From the NCBI GenBank assembly GCA_902590435.1, contig CACIWU010000004.1:1-53924 (forward strand): 53,924 nt of DNA, given 5' to 3'. This stretch comes from an uncultured SAR324 cluster bacterium (GTDB lineage Bacteria > SAR324 > NAC60-12). Positions 16,408-25,488 of this stretch are shown one piece after another. The notes under the pieces are model-generated. The model was not told the origin of the DNA and searched no databases. It worked only from the letters and a program-made list of their open reading frames with translations. The stretch's first letter is position 1; each line of letters starts with the position of its first letter. The translations under genes and the position numbers were made by a program.

Positions 16408-17231
16408 AATCCTTTTTCTAATCTTCGGATCGTAAACAAATTCCCATTCACTTCATCTTGATAAAAACGCATGTTTTTTTCTTTTAATATAGTTTTGTGA
16501 AGGATTTTCTTTCCTGATTTTGTGGTCACATGCATTTCTGTTGAAACCCAAATCCCATCTATTTTTTCCAACTTCTTAACATCCAAATATTTATTGCGCC
16601 TTTTATTGTGAACCCAGCGTAATCCGCGAATCATTACATAATTATCCTGACGAATGAAAATAATTGATTTACTATATCCACTTTTTTTTACTTCATCTTT
16701 GGTTTTTGGAACAGACTTAATTTGCCAAACTTTTTGACCTTTTATCTCAGTTTCCTTCATCAAAGTATAATCATACAAATCAAGGTCAGGAGATGTCATA
16801 TCCGAATAATTCAAATCAGATCCCATAAAACTTCCACTCTTATCGCTTGAAGCAATTCTCTTGGTCCTTCGTAGCGCAGGGAGATACAACCATTGCTCAT
16901 CTTCCTTTCCAAATTCATCGTAATCATATGTCAGAAAACTTGTATTTCTTACATCTGCTGGTGAGATAAAAATAATCAAACTCTTAGAAAATCCTCCTTT
17001 TTTACTGCCATATGTCTTAAAATTCCTGACACGCCTTTTACCTTTTTTATCAATAAGAATCATTTCTGTTTCCGAAACCGAGTTGTCTCCTTCATCTCGA
17101 TCAATTACTTTTTTCATGATTTCTCGTCCGCTGAGGGCAAATACTTTATCATGAAGCATTATAAATCCAGAAATTATAATACTAAAGATAGTAAAATTGA
17201 TTTTGATAGAAGTTATTTTATTGAAAATCAT
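16404..17231 (-). CDS. Outer membrane lipoprotein-sorting protein (LolA-like, PF17131 type)
   Basis: A 275-residue periplasmic protein with an N-terminal hydrophobic signal segment ending near HDKVFA. The family core is visible: DGDNSVSETEMILIDKKGK, ISPADVRNTSFLTYDY, QWLYLPALRRTKRI, the glycine loop SGSFMGSDLNYSDM and GLRWVHNKRRNKYLDVK. The fold is a LolA/LppX-like half-barrel that carries lipids or lipoproteins. It comes first in a two-gene unit, overlapping the DUF1302 gene by four bases. In other genomes this pair travels with an RND (MMPL-like) transporter; that partner is missing from this window. Confidence 0.85.
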   Translation of the reverse strand: MIFNKITSIKINFTIFSIIISGFIMLHDKVFALSGREIMKKVIDRDEGDNSVSETEMILIDKKGKRRVRNFKTYGSKKGGFSKSLIIFISPADVRNTSFLTYDYDEFGKEDEQWLYLPALRRTKRIASSDKSGSFMGSDLNYSDMTSPDLDLYDYTLMKETEIKGQKVWQIKSVPKTKDEVKKSGYSKSIIFIRQDNYVMIRGLRWVHNKRRNKYLDVKKLEKIDGIWVSTEMHVTTKSGKKILHKTILKEKNMRFYQDEVNGNLFTIRRLEKGL

Positions 17232-17492
17232 AGTGTCTTCTAATTTTTAGAGTTGGAAGGTCTATTTTTTTAGATCAAAGACATCATTGATCGAGCATGA
17301 AGGATGATATCCGCGAGAAGAGCAATGATATGGTCAAATCCAGTAATTAAAAAAAGTGAAATGAGGTTGTAAATCCTGGATTGTTATTATTAAAAAACAA
17401 TCCTATAAATTTTCTATACTTTCTGACAAAATAAACTTTTTTGATTTTTAGCTAATTTTCGCTTTATTTAATTTTTTCGCTGAAATATTGGG
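17232..17492. other. 261-base gap with two small inverted repeats
   Basis: This intergenic stretch carries the promoter of the minus-strand LolA-like operon and possibly one for the orphan small ORF. GATCAA (17273-17278) and TTGATC (17287-17292) form one inverted repeat. GGATTGTT (17378-17385) and AACAATCC (17396-17403) form an 8-bp hairpin with a 10-base loop. I see no tRNA or known riboswitch. Confidence 0.35.
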
Positions 17493-17690
17493 ATGGGCGC
17501 TTATTCTGAACTTCAAAAAAGAGAATTTGAACTAAATGAAACGACAGGATTCAAAGCCGTAAAGCATCAAAGTATTGTTGGGACTAGCTATTTTGAAAGA
17601 GTTCAAAATACTGTTTCAGGAGGACATTCATCAACTGTCGCGTTGAAGGAGTCAACTGAAGTAGAACAATTCAACAAAGAAGCTGCATAA
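17493..17690 (+). CDS. Orphan 65-residue protein of unknown function
   Basis: A small hydrophilic frame beginning MGAYSELQKREFELNE and ending EQFNKEAA. It is isolated on + between two minus-strand operons, with 260 bases of apparent non-coding DNA upstream. There is no signal peptide or transmembrane part, and no family I know. The ribosome site is weak (GGGATGGG around the start). The protein-like composition, with polar residues and few of the stray rare codons expected of chance frames, is the only support. Confidence 0.45.
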   Translation: MGAYSELQKREFELNETTGFKAVKHQSIVGTSYFERVQNTVSGGHSSTVALKESTEVEQFNKEAA

Positions 17691-17727
17691 AGATTTTTGG
17701 CTTTGCGTTCAGTCTAGATAAAAAGAA

Positions 17728-19617
17728 CTATCTTATTATTTTACGACGTTTTGTAGTTCGATGACGATAAATGATTATTCCAAAAGTTCCAACTATTAAA
17801 GGAACTAAAAGCAGATTAATCATTAATAATATTTGTCCTAATCTCTCTATATCTTGTCTCAAAATTTTGCGAACCTCTCTTAATTTTCTACGAGTTTGTC
17901 TTTCTTCATCTTTAAATTTTTGAATTTCAAGTTGAATCTCTTTAGGTAAAATTAATTCTTTCTGTTGATTCCCAGTAGAGTCGAGTAAATTGTTTAAACT
18001 TTTTTGTACTTCATCTAAATGTGCAAGAAGTAGTTTCTCTTCTTCTTGGTATCGAATTTGAGCTTGATTTTGCATAGCCAATAAACGGGTGAAAGGCCTT
18101 GAAAATCTTCCCCTAGATCTAATACTCATTAAAGCTTCATTACCTGATAGATGTTCTGCTGCATTGAGCATGAGGTTCATATTGTCATTCGTAGGCTGAA
18201 TTATTGTTTGTCCTAGAAAATTAAGTTTTTGTACTGAAAACTGATCTGACAAAAAATCCACATCGCTAAAGATCAAAATAGAATTTTGATCTTTAGCGAT
18301 TTTAAGATGCTTGTGTTTTAAAGGTGTTTGCTCCGATACCTCTTCATCTTTCTTTTTTTCTTTTGGCGGTTGCCCATTAGGAAAAGCACTTCTAAAAATA
18401 CCCTTTGTTATAGCCATAACTGCTTTTGAATCATTGTCTATAACCAAATCCCTTGATAGTTGTTTTGGTTCAGCAAATCGAAGTTGAAAAGCATCTATCA
18501 AACCACTATTTTCAGATAAAGATAGTAAAGGAAAAAATTCTGTATTACTATCTGCAATCTTTTTAAGAGAACCCGCTTCAACAAATAATAATTTTTCTAG
18601 CTGGGTAGTTATAGGATGACTCTGATCAAGAGATTCTGATCGGAATGACATCCACATAGGGAAACTCATTACTCCTTGTCCAGTATTAACTTGTGTTCCG
18701 TATAAGTGATCCCCAACAACTTTGTTTGATTTATATTCCACTCCCCAAACTTTTAGTAATTCTGGGAGATCACTTGTAAGCTGTGGTTGTTGCCCAAATC
18801 TGTTTTCTGGTGAAGTCATATCTATTCTGGCATTTGGATCAAGCAAAACAATTAACCTGCCACCTCGTAAAACATACTGATCTATTGCATACCTCAGTCT
18901 AAGGCTAAATCCTCGAGGATGTAATACTATCAACAAACTAATATTGTCTGGAATTTCTTGAGTTGTAACAGGTATAATTTCAACAGAAATAGATTTTTCT
19001 AATTCACTAAAAAAAGCCCATTTTTCCATTGGAGGCTGTCCAGGGATCATTGACCTACCTCCCTGCAGATTAAGAGCACTAAGTATTCCTACTTTAGAAT
19101 CAGAAGTTGAACTTACTTTTTGTATAGCCTGAGAAATATCATATTCCAAAAATTCCTGTCTGCGTTGGTCAAAATATGGAATAAGCATTTCTTGATCTAA
19201 CATCGAAATGACAGCTCCAAAAAAAACTTTGTTCCCCGAAGATAATGCTATAGTTTTTATACCAAATTTTTGAGCCCATTCTTCTTCCTCAGTATCAGGT
19301 TTAGGATCTGAAATTTCCAAAATCACTTTGCCACTTGAAATTTTTTCAAATTCTTCAAGTAATTCCCTAACGCGCTGAGCATAAGTCTTAAAATTTTGAG
19401 GAAGTTCTTCATTGTTTTTAGAAAAATAAAATTTAATCCTAATTGGATCTTTCAGGTTCTCTAAAATTTTTCTAGATCCTTCAGAAATAGTGTAAAGCCT
19501 ATCTTCTGTAAGATCAAATCGCAATGGAATGAAGGAAAATATAACATTAATAGAAACTAAACAAATAAGGAGCAAAATAACACTCCCTAGAGTACTAGGT
19601 AATGATAATGATTTCAT
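17728..19617 (-). CDS. Gld-type ABC system auxiliary protein (GldG-like)
   Basis: A 629-residue membrane protein. An N-terminal transmembrane segment (residues about 8-30) precedes FDLTEDRLYTISEGSRKIL, the hallmark of the GldG/ABC-2 auxiliary family. A long extracytoplasmic part contains the DUF4350-like ILVLDPNARID-type core (LRGGRLIVLLDPNA). A coiled-coil region (about 520-600) and a C-terminal transmembrane segment (LLMINLLLVPLIVGTFGIIIY) with a basic tail follow. It comes after the permease and ATPase genes on the same strand. In gliding Bacteroidetes GldAFG supports motility, but in other phyla the trio is of unknown cargo. No gliding genes are nearby, so a general envelope export role is more likely. 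Confidence 0.82.
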   Translation of the reverse strand: MKSLSLPSTLGSVILLLICLVSINVIFSFIPLRFDLTEDRLYTISEGSRKILENLKDPIRIKFYFSKNNEELPQNFKTYAQRVRELLEEFEKISSGKVILEISDPKPDTEEEEWAQKFGIKTIALSSGNKVFFGAVISMLDQEMLIPYFDQRRQEFLEYDISQAIQKVSSTSDSKVGILSALNLQGGRSMIPGQPPMEKWAFFSELEKSISVEIIPVTTQEIPDNISLLIVLHPRGFSLRLRYAIDQYVLRGGRLIVLLDPNARIDMTSPENRFGQQPQLTSDLPELLKVWGVEYKSNKVVGDHLYGTQVNTGQGVMSFPMWMSFRSESLDQSHPITTQLEKLLFVEAGSLKKIADSNTEFFPLLSLSENSGLIDAFQLRFAEPKQLSRDLVIDNDSKAVMAITKGIFRSAFPNGQPPKEKKKDEEVSEQTPLKHKHLKIAKDQNSILIFSDVDFLSDQFSVQKLNFLGQTIIQPTNDNMNLMLNAAEHLSGNEALMSIRSRGRFSRPFTRLLAMQNQAQIRYQEEEKLLLAHLDEVQKSLNNLLDSTGNQQKELILPKEIQLEIQKFKDEERQTRRKLREVRKILRQDIERLGQILLMINLLLVPLIVGTFGIIIYRHRTTKRRKIIR

Positions 19618-19682
19618 TATTTTTTAAAGTTCTTAGTTAATTAAATATTATTTTGTTTTTTAAAATATTTTTTCTAATTTTT

Positions 19683-20417
19683 TCAAGAGGACTTGTAAGA
19701 TTCGATTACCACAACGTTTAACATTAGAACGACAACTATGATCGAAACAAAATAAACTAAATCTCTTATGTCAATCACTCCCCTACGCAAAGCATTAAAA
19801 TGAGTCGTAAAACTAAATTGATTTATAAGATCGCTTATCCAAACTGGGAAAATAGTGTTTAAAGTTTCGTTTAAAACTCCCCAACCTAAAAATACCAAGA
19901 TTAAACAAATAACAACGCTTAGTATAAAACTTATTACCTGATTCTTTGTCATAGCAGAAGTACAACTGGCTATTGCTAAATAAGATCCTGCCATCAAAAA
20001 ACTTCCAATATAGCCTGTTATTATGGGCCCATTGTCTGGATCCCCCAAAAAATGAACTGTAATAATCATAGGAAAAGTAAGAAAAAGGGAAATACCTATA
20101 AAAATCCATCCAGCAAAAAATTTAGAAAAAACTGTAGTAGTCAATCTTACAGGGAAAGTTAACAATATTTCACCAGTACCGGCACGTCTTTCTTCTGCCC
20201 AAAGTCTCATGCCGACTGCTGGAATGAGGAACAAATAAAGCCAAGGATGAAAAAGAAAGAAAATTTCAAGACTTGCTTGTTGTGAATTATAAAAATTACC
20301 TAACATAAAAGTACATCCTGCATTTGCTACTAAAAATATTATAATAAATACATATGCAACTGGTGATCTAAAATAAGCAAATAATTCACGTTTGAAAATC
20401 GGGAAGAAACCAATCAT
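19683..20417 (-). CDS. ABC-2 type permease (GldF-like)
   Basis: A 244-residue inner-membrane permease with about six hydrophobic spans. The N-terminal cytoplasmic helix FPIFKRELFAYFRSPVAYVF is the ABC-2 elbow helix, and RLWAEERRAGTGEILLTFPV is the typical coupling segment of the family. It sits between the ATPase (68 bases upstream) and the GldG-like protein (65 bases downstream), so all three form one transporter unit. The cargo is unknown. Confidence 0.87.
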   Translation of the reverse strand: MIGFFPIFKRELFAYFRSPVAYVFIIIFLVANAGCTFMLGNFYNSQQASLEIFFLFHPWLYLFLIPAVGMRLWAEERRAGTGEILLTFPVRLTTTVFSKFFAGWIFIGISLFLTFPMIITVHFLGDPDNGPIITGYIGSFLMAGSYLAIASCTSAMTKNQVISFILSVVICLILVFLGWGVLNETLNTIFPVWISDLINQFSFTTHFNALRRGVIDIRDLVYFVSIIVVVLMLNVVVIESYKSS

Positions 20418-20485
20418 AACTAATCTCTACTTTTTAAATTAATAATTTTGGGTTAATGGCTGTATTTTTTATAAATAACAATAAT

Positions 20486-21418
20486 TTAGTTAGTAAGTTC
20501 ACGAAATACTTCATCAAGGCGACCACGATTTACATTAAATTGTTCTATTGCTATTTTTTGAGAAAATAAATACTCTTCCAGTTTTAATGCAATAGATTCT
20601 TTATTTTCTGGGAAAAGACGCATTGTAACCATATCATCTCTCTTGTTAGCAATTCTTTCAACTGAATATACAAAATCAAGCTTGTTAAATTTTTCAAGTA
20701 ATTTTGCTGGATCAGCTCCATTCACACTTACAGTAACAGAATTTCGATACATAGATTGAGCCATTAATTCATCTGGAGTTCCATACCCAACTACTTTTCC
20801 ATCAGAAATAATAATTGCACGAGAACAAACAGCATCAACCTCTTCTAATATGTGAGTAGATATCAAAATAGTTCTTTCTTCACTCATGTTTTGGATAAGA
20901 GAACGGACCTCATGTTTTTGATTTGGATCAAGTCCATCAGTAGGCTCATCTAGTATAAGTACTGGGGGATCGTGAATTAATGCTTGTGCAAGGCAAGTGC
21001 GTTGTCTAAATCCCTTAGATAGGGTATCTATCATTTGATTCTTAACATCACCAAGAGAAGTCATTTCAATAACAATACTAACCCTTTTTTTTAATTCTTT
21101 GCCCCTAAATCCTCTTACTTCTGCAACAAAATTTAAAAATTCAATTACTAACATTTCATCGTATGAAGGAGCGCTTTCGGGAAGGTATCCAATTTGCTCA
21201 CGGACTTGAAGCGGATTCTCTAAAATACTGTAACCACAAACTTCAGCTGTTCCTGAAGTGGGAGGAATAAAACATGTCAACATTTTCATAGTTGTCGATT
21301 TTCCCGCCCCGTTAGGTCCAAGGAAGCCTAATACTTCTCCTGGTTTAACCTCGAATGAAACTTGATCAACCGCCTGAATATTGTTAAAATTCTTACTCAA
21401 TGCTTGAACGCTTATCAT
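20486..21418 (-). CDS. ABC transporter ATP-binding protein (GldA-like)
   Basis: A 310-residue ATPase that leads the three-gene ABC-2 unit. Walker A is GPNGAGKST (residues 34-42), the signature is a degenerate LSKGFRQR, Walker B is VLILDEPTDGLDP, and the switch His is in ILISTHILEEVD. A C-terminal extension of about 90 residues (VTVSVNGADPAKLLEKF onwards) is common in GldA/CcmA-type ATPases. It is divergent from the esterase gene, and the gap between them (21419-21546) should hold both promoters. Confidence 0.9.
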   Translation of the reverse strand: MISVQALSKNFNNIQAVDQVSFEVKPGEVLGFLGPNGAGKSTTMKMLTCFIPPTSGTAEVCGYSILENPLQVREQIGYLPESAPSYDEMLVIEFLNFVAEVRGFRGKELKKRVSIVIEMTSLGDVKNQMIDTLSKGFRQRTCLAQALIHDPPVLILDEPTDGLDPNQKHEVRSLIQNMSEERTILISTHILEEVDAVCSRAIIISDGKVVGYGTPDELMAQSMYRNSVTVSVNGADPAKLLEKFNKLDFVYSVERIANKRDDMVTMRLFPENKESIALKLEEYLFSQKIAIEQFNVNRGRLDEVFRELTN

Positions 21419-21546
21419 TTTTAATCCGATTTAGAAGACTAAAATTTAACTAGTGAATAAAGGTCATTATTATACAACTTCTTTAATTTTGTATCAAGGG
21501 GAAATGGTTAATTTTTTAAAAATTTTTTAATCAAATATTAAGAAAA

Positions 21547-22356
21547 ATGAAAAATTTTTTTTTATTCCCCAAAGACTTTCGCCGAAATTTAGAAAATGAA
21601 ATTCCTATGCTTAATCCAGATTTAGAAGGAGGGAGTTTTCATTGGGAGAGTGGTGAAATAGGCATATTGTTTATTCATGGTCTAACCACTACTACAGCTG
21701 AAGTTCGCCCTTTGGCTAAAAGATTCAAAGAGAAAGGATTCACAGTTTCAGGGATTCTACTTCCCGGTCATGGAACAACACCTGAAGATTTAAATAAAAC
21801 TCATAGGAAATATTGGATAAAGGAAAGTGAAAAAGCCTACTTAAAGCTTAAAGCTAAATGTTCAACTGTATTTATAGCGGCATCGTCCGCCGGATGCTTA
21901 ATTGCATTGCACCTCGCAAGCAAATATCATGAAATAAATGGACTTCTTCTATATGCACCAGCAATGAAATTAGCAATATCATTTATTAAAACTTTACTTT
22001 TGATAATTGCTTCTCCATTTGTTTTTTCAGCAAAAAAAATATACGAAAATAGAAATGGGATGCCATGGCAAGGATACAAAGTTAACCCTCTAAAAGCAGG
22101 CATTCAATTGTTAAAATTACAATCGGAAACTCAAAAATGCCTTCATAGAATTTATCAGCCAATTCTTATTATCCAAGCAAGTCTAGATAAAACTGTTGAT
22201 TTAAAAAGTGGAGAAATGATATCTAAAGGAGTACAATCACCTGTATGTGAATCTTACTGGATGTATAAATCAAATCATGTAGTTATACTAGATCAAGAAT
22301 TTGAAGAAGTTCTGGAAATAAGTTTAGATTTTATAAAGACATTAATTACTAAATGA
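21547..22356 (+). CDS. Alpha/beta hydrolase (carboxylesterase / monoacylglycerol-lipase type)
   Basis: A 269-residue serine hydrolase without signal peptide. The oxyanion-side motif is LFIHGLTTTTAEV, followed by LLPGHGTTPEDL, a family landmark. The nucleophile elbow reads A-S-S-A-G (IAASSAGCLIAL), with Ala in place of the first Gly of GxSxG. The acid is in QASLDKTVD and the catalytic His in YKSNHVVILDQE. The order and length fit the Est30/monoacylglycerol lipase group acting on short or medium acyl esters. It stands 134 bases ahead of a fatty acyl-AMP ligase on the same strand, so both may serve lipid metabolism. Confidence 0.82.
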   Translation: MKNFFLFPKDFRRNLENEIPMLNPDLEGGSFHWESGEIGILFIHGLTTTTAEVRPLAKRFKEKGFTVSGILLPGHGTTPEDLNKTHRKYWIKESEKAYLKLKAKCSTVFIAASSAGCLIALHLASKYHEINGLLLYAPAMKLAISFIKTLLLIIASPFVFSAKKIYENRNGMPWQGYKVNPLKAGIQLLKLQSETQKCLHRIYQPILIIQASLDKTVDLKSGEMISKGVQSPVCESYWMYKSNHVVILDQEFEEVLEISLDFIKTLITK

Positions 22357-22490
22357 ACAAATATAAATATATATTAAACAAAAATATGTTTTATTTTGAG
22401 TAATATCTGAAATTTTATTTTTACTTTTAAAAAAATTAAAGAATTGAAACTAACTGTACATTTAAATTTTTAACTGGTTAAGAAATTTTT

Positions 22491-24497
22491 ATGAAACCAA
22501 TTGAATTACCCAATTTTGTAGAATTAATCAAAAAAAGAGCTTTAAAACACCCCAATAGAGATTGTGTTATTTTTTTGAAGGATGGTGATAATAATGCCGT
22601 TACTATGTCATATTTAGAAAATGATTATTTCGCCCGTCTTGTCGCATCAAACCTTCAAAATAGAAAAATTAATAAAGGAGATAGAGTCCTTATTATGCTT
22701 CCGAATTCCTTAGAGTTTGTAAAAATTTTTTTTGGTTGTATGTACGGAGGAATGCTTGCTGTTCCTTTATCAGAGCCCGCTAGTCAAGAAAACATGGATG
22801 CATATCTAGAAACATTTTTACCAACATTGAAAGTTAGTAAGCCAAGTTTACTTATAGCAACAACTTACATGGTTAATTTTTTACGGAACAAATTGTCCAA
22901 TCAACTTGCAAACGTATTTTCGGATCTCAAAATAGCTTCTGATGAAGAAATTTTATCGGATAATTCACGAGAATATTCTTGTCCTCATATCAAAGAAAAT
23001 GATACTGCCTACTTACAATTCACCTCAGGAAGTACAGGCTCACCTAAAGGTATAATGATAGGTCACAATAACCTGATGGTAAATCTAGAAGAAGCAAGAA
23101 AGTTTATGCAAATTGAGGAAAAAAGTGGTACCGCTGTTTGGCTACCACTCTTTCATGATTTTGGCTTAGCTGCCGGACTGATGGGATCTATATTTTCAGG
23201 AGGTTTCACCGTTTTAATGACTCCAGCGCATTTTATTAGAAAACCACTGAGATGGCTTAAAGCAATTTCAAAATTTAACTGTGCTCATAGTTATGTTCCT
23301 CCATTTGCATTGGATTTATGTATGAAAAAAATTTCTGATGAAGAACTTAAAAAGTTGGATTTATCCTGTTTGATCTCTATTACTGAAGGGTCAGAACCTG
23401 TTCACTATTATCCTACAAAAAAGTTTATTGAGCGATTTTCAGAATGTGGTTTAAAATCGAATGTAATTAGACCAGGTTTTGGAATGGCAGAAATCGTAAT
23501 CATGTTTTCAGGTTGTAAAGAAGGGTTAAAAGGACTTTGTGTAGATAGAAAACTTTTTGAAACAGAGGGTAAAATTAAAATGTTTAGAGAAGATTCAACG
23601 GATAAAGATAAAAAGATGCTTGTTAATTTAGGTTCACAAATGGATAGTCACGAAATAATTATTACAGGTGATGGGAACCAACCACTGCCCGAAGGTAAAG
23701 TTGGTGAGTTGATGATAAGTGGTCCGTCTGTTGCTAAAGGATACTATAAAAATGCCTCTGCTACAAAAGAAATTTTTCACCAAAATATTCAAGGCAAAGA
23801 AAACTTATATTTATCGACTGGTGATAAAGCTGTAATTTGGAATGGTGATCTTTATTTTGCTGGCAGGAAAAAGGATATAATTATAATTCGTGGAAGGAAT
23901 TATTATCCACAAGATATTGAACATGTACTTTCTAAAATTGAAGAATTACGTCCAGGTTGCTTAATGGCTTTTTCCTCTGAAAATGAAAACGGATCAGAGT
24001 ACTTGTCATTAGGAGTAGAAGTACGTTCTGATTTAATTAAAAATTTGGAAGTTTTTATAAAATATATTTTAAACTCAATTGACCAGAAAATTATTGAGAC
24101 TGTAATGAAATATTTTCAAATTACTCCCATAGAACGATTATATTTAAAACCAGGATCTATAAGAAAAACATCAAGTGGTAAAATCAAACATTTGCATAAC
24201 AAAAAAATGTTTGAACAATTAAATTTCACTGGTTTGATTAAACGGGTTAAATCATCATCTGATAAAAATTTACAAAATAATGATGACAAAATTTCGACAA
24301 TTGAAGCTGAACTTTTATCTCTTTTTGAAAAAATAATTTCAATTCCACCGAATACTAATAAACCTATTTTAGATTATGGGGTGGATTCGGTTTTGATTGT
24401 AGAATTAGTTGATCAAATAGAGACTAAATTTTCAATAAATCTTGATATTCAAGACAATACAACGCTTAGAGACATTGAACAACAGATCAAAGATTAG
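22491..24497 (+). CDS. Fatty acyl-AMP ligase with C-terminal carrier domain
   Basis: A 668-residue two-domain enzyme. Residues about 1-580 are an adenylate-forming domain of the FAAL type, with P-loop LQFTSGSTGSPKG (near residue 175), HDFGLAAGLMG and GDKAVIWNGDLYFAGRKKDIIIIRGRNYYPQDIE. Residues about 600-668 are an acyl carrier domain with phosphopantetheine site DYGVDSV, attachment Ser633. FAALs activate fatty acids as adenylates and load them on carrier proteins, normally for polyketide, lipopeptide or lipid synthesis. Here the carrier is fused and no polyketide or peptide synthetase lies nearby. Its 3' end overlaps the convergent rluD by 11 bases. The acyl acceptor is unknown. Confidence 0.88.
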   Translation: MKPIELPNFVELIKKRALKHPNRDCVIFLKDGDNNAVTMSYLENDYFARLVASNLQNRKINKGDRVLIMLPNSLEFVKIFFGCMYGGMLAVPLSEPASQENMDAYLETFLPTLKVSKPSLLIATTYMVNFLRNKLSNQLANVFSDLKIASDEEILSDNSREYSCPHIKENDTAYLQFTSGSTGSPKGIMIGHNNLMVNLEEARKFMQIEEKSGTAVWLPLFHDFGLAAGLMGSIFSGGFTVLMTPAHFIRKPLRWLKAISKFNCAHSYVPPFALDLCMKKISDEELKKLDLSCLISITEGSEPVHYYPTKKFIERFSECGLKSNVIRPGFGMAEIVIMFSGCKEGLKGLCVDRKLFETEGKIKMFREDSTDKDKKMLVNLGSQMDSHEIIITGDGNQPLPEGKVGELMISGPSVAKGYYKNASATKEIFHQNIQGKENLYLSTGDKAVIWNGDLYFAGRKKDIIIIRGRNYYPQDIEHVLSKIEELRPGCLMAFSSENENGSEYLSLGVEVRSDLIKNLEVFIKYILNSIDQKIIETVMKYFQITPIERLYLKPGSIRKTSSGKIKHLHNKKMFEQLNFTGLIKRVKSSSDKNLQNNDDKISTIEAELLSLFEKIISIPPNTNKPILDYGVDSVLIVELVDQIETKFSINLDIQDNTTLRDIEQQIKD

Positions 24498-25488
24498 ATT
24501 TTAATTTTTGTATTTGACTAAGTAACAAATTAAAATCTTTAGGTATCTTGGATACAAATTCATACCACTCTCCAGAAAAAGGATGTTTGAATCCTAGTAT
24601 TTCAGCATGTAGTGCTTGACGACTAAATTTAGAGATAGATCTTTTTAATTCAATCGGTAATAGAGAAAATATTTTTTTTGGTGTCTTACCGTATTGTTGA
24701 TCTCCTACGAGTGGGTGTCCAATCGAATTTAAATGTACCCTAATTTGATGTGTGCGCCCTGTTTCTAACCTACAAGCAAGTAATGAAAAAAAATCATACC
24801 TTTGCAATACTCGCCAATGAGTAATTGCATTTTTGCCCTTTTTTACTCTTTTACCTTGTGCTTTCGAATCATTTGTTAAAATGGCTATTTCTTTTCTACG
24901 AATAGGATGGCGACCTAATGCTGCATCAATTTTTCCAAATTCATTTTTTGGAACTCCCCAAACCAAAGCCTGATATTGTCTTTTTACTGAATGATTTTTG
25001 AATTGAGCTGACAAATCCATATGAGCTACATTGGTTTTTGCCACTACAATTAATCCTGAAGTATCTTTATCGATTCTATGTACTATCCCAGGTCTCAAGA
25101 CTTCTCCAATTCCTGAAAAATCTTTACAATGATGCATTAAATAATTAACTAGTGTACCTGTTTTGTGTCCTACCGATGGATGAACAACTATGCCAGCTTT
25201 CTTATTTACAACAATTAAATGTGAATCTTCAAAAATTATTTCTAAGTCCCCTTTTTCTGGAAGAATACTTGCAGATTTTATTGGAGGAATTGACAGTTTA
25301 ATTTCTTGTCCAGCAGAGACTTTTCTAGAAGGTGACAAAACTTGCTGACCATTTAACAATACAAATCCTGATTTTAAAAATCTTTGAGCTTGTGCACGAG
25401 AGACAACATCTGTTATGGATGACAGGACTTGATCCAATCTCAATCCATTTTCATTTTTTGAAACATAACGAAAAATATACTCACTCAT
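24487..25488 (-). CDS. rluD: Pseudouridine synthase, RluD family
   Basis: A 333-residue RNA-modifying enzyme. An N-terminal S4 RNA-binding domain (residues about 15-75, RLDQVLSS...SRAQAQRFLKSG) precedes the RluA-type catalytic domain. The catalytic Asp lies in HRIDKDTSGLIVVAKT, with VHPSVGHKTGTLVN and LETGRTHQIRVHL as family motifs. The expected reaction is uridine to pseudouridine in 23S rRNA helix 69. The start overlaps the stop of the upstream aminotransferase by four bases, so it ends a long minus-strand run, and its end overlaps the convergent acyl-AMP ligase. RluC-like specificity cannot be excluded. Confidence 0.88.
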   Translation of the reverse strand: MSEYIFRYVSKNENGLRLDQVLSSITDVVSRAQAQRFLKSGFVLLNGQQVLSPSRKVSAGQEIKLSIPPIKSASILPEKGDLEIIFEDSHLIVVNKKAGIVVHPSVGHKTGTLVNYLMHHCKDFSGIGEVLRPGIVHRIDKDTSGLIVVAKTNVAHMDLSAQFKNHSVKRQYQALVWGVPKNEFGKIDAALGRHPIRRKEIAILTNDSKAQGKRVKKGKNAITHWRVLQRYDFFSLLACRLETGRTHQIRVHLNSIGHPLVGDQQYGKTPKKIFSLLPIELKRSISKFSRQALHAEILGFKHPFSGEWYEFVSKIPKDFNLLLSQIQKLKSNL

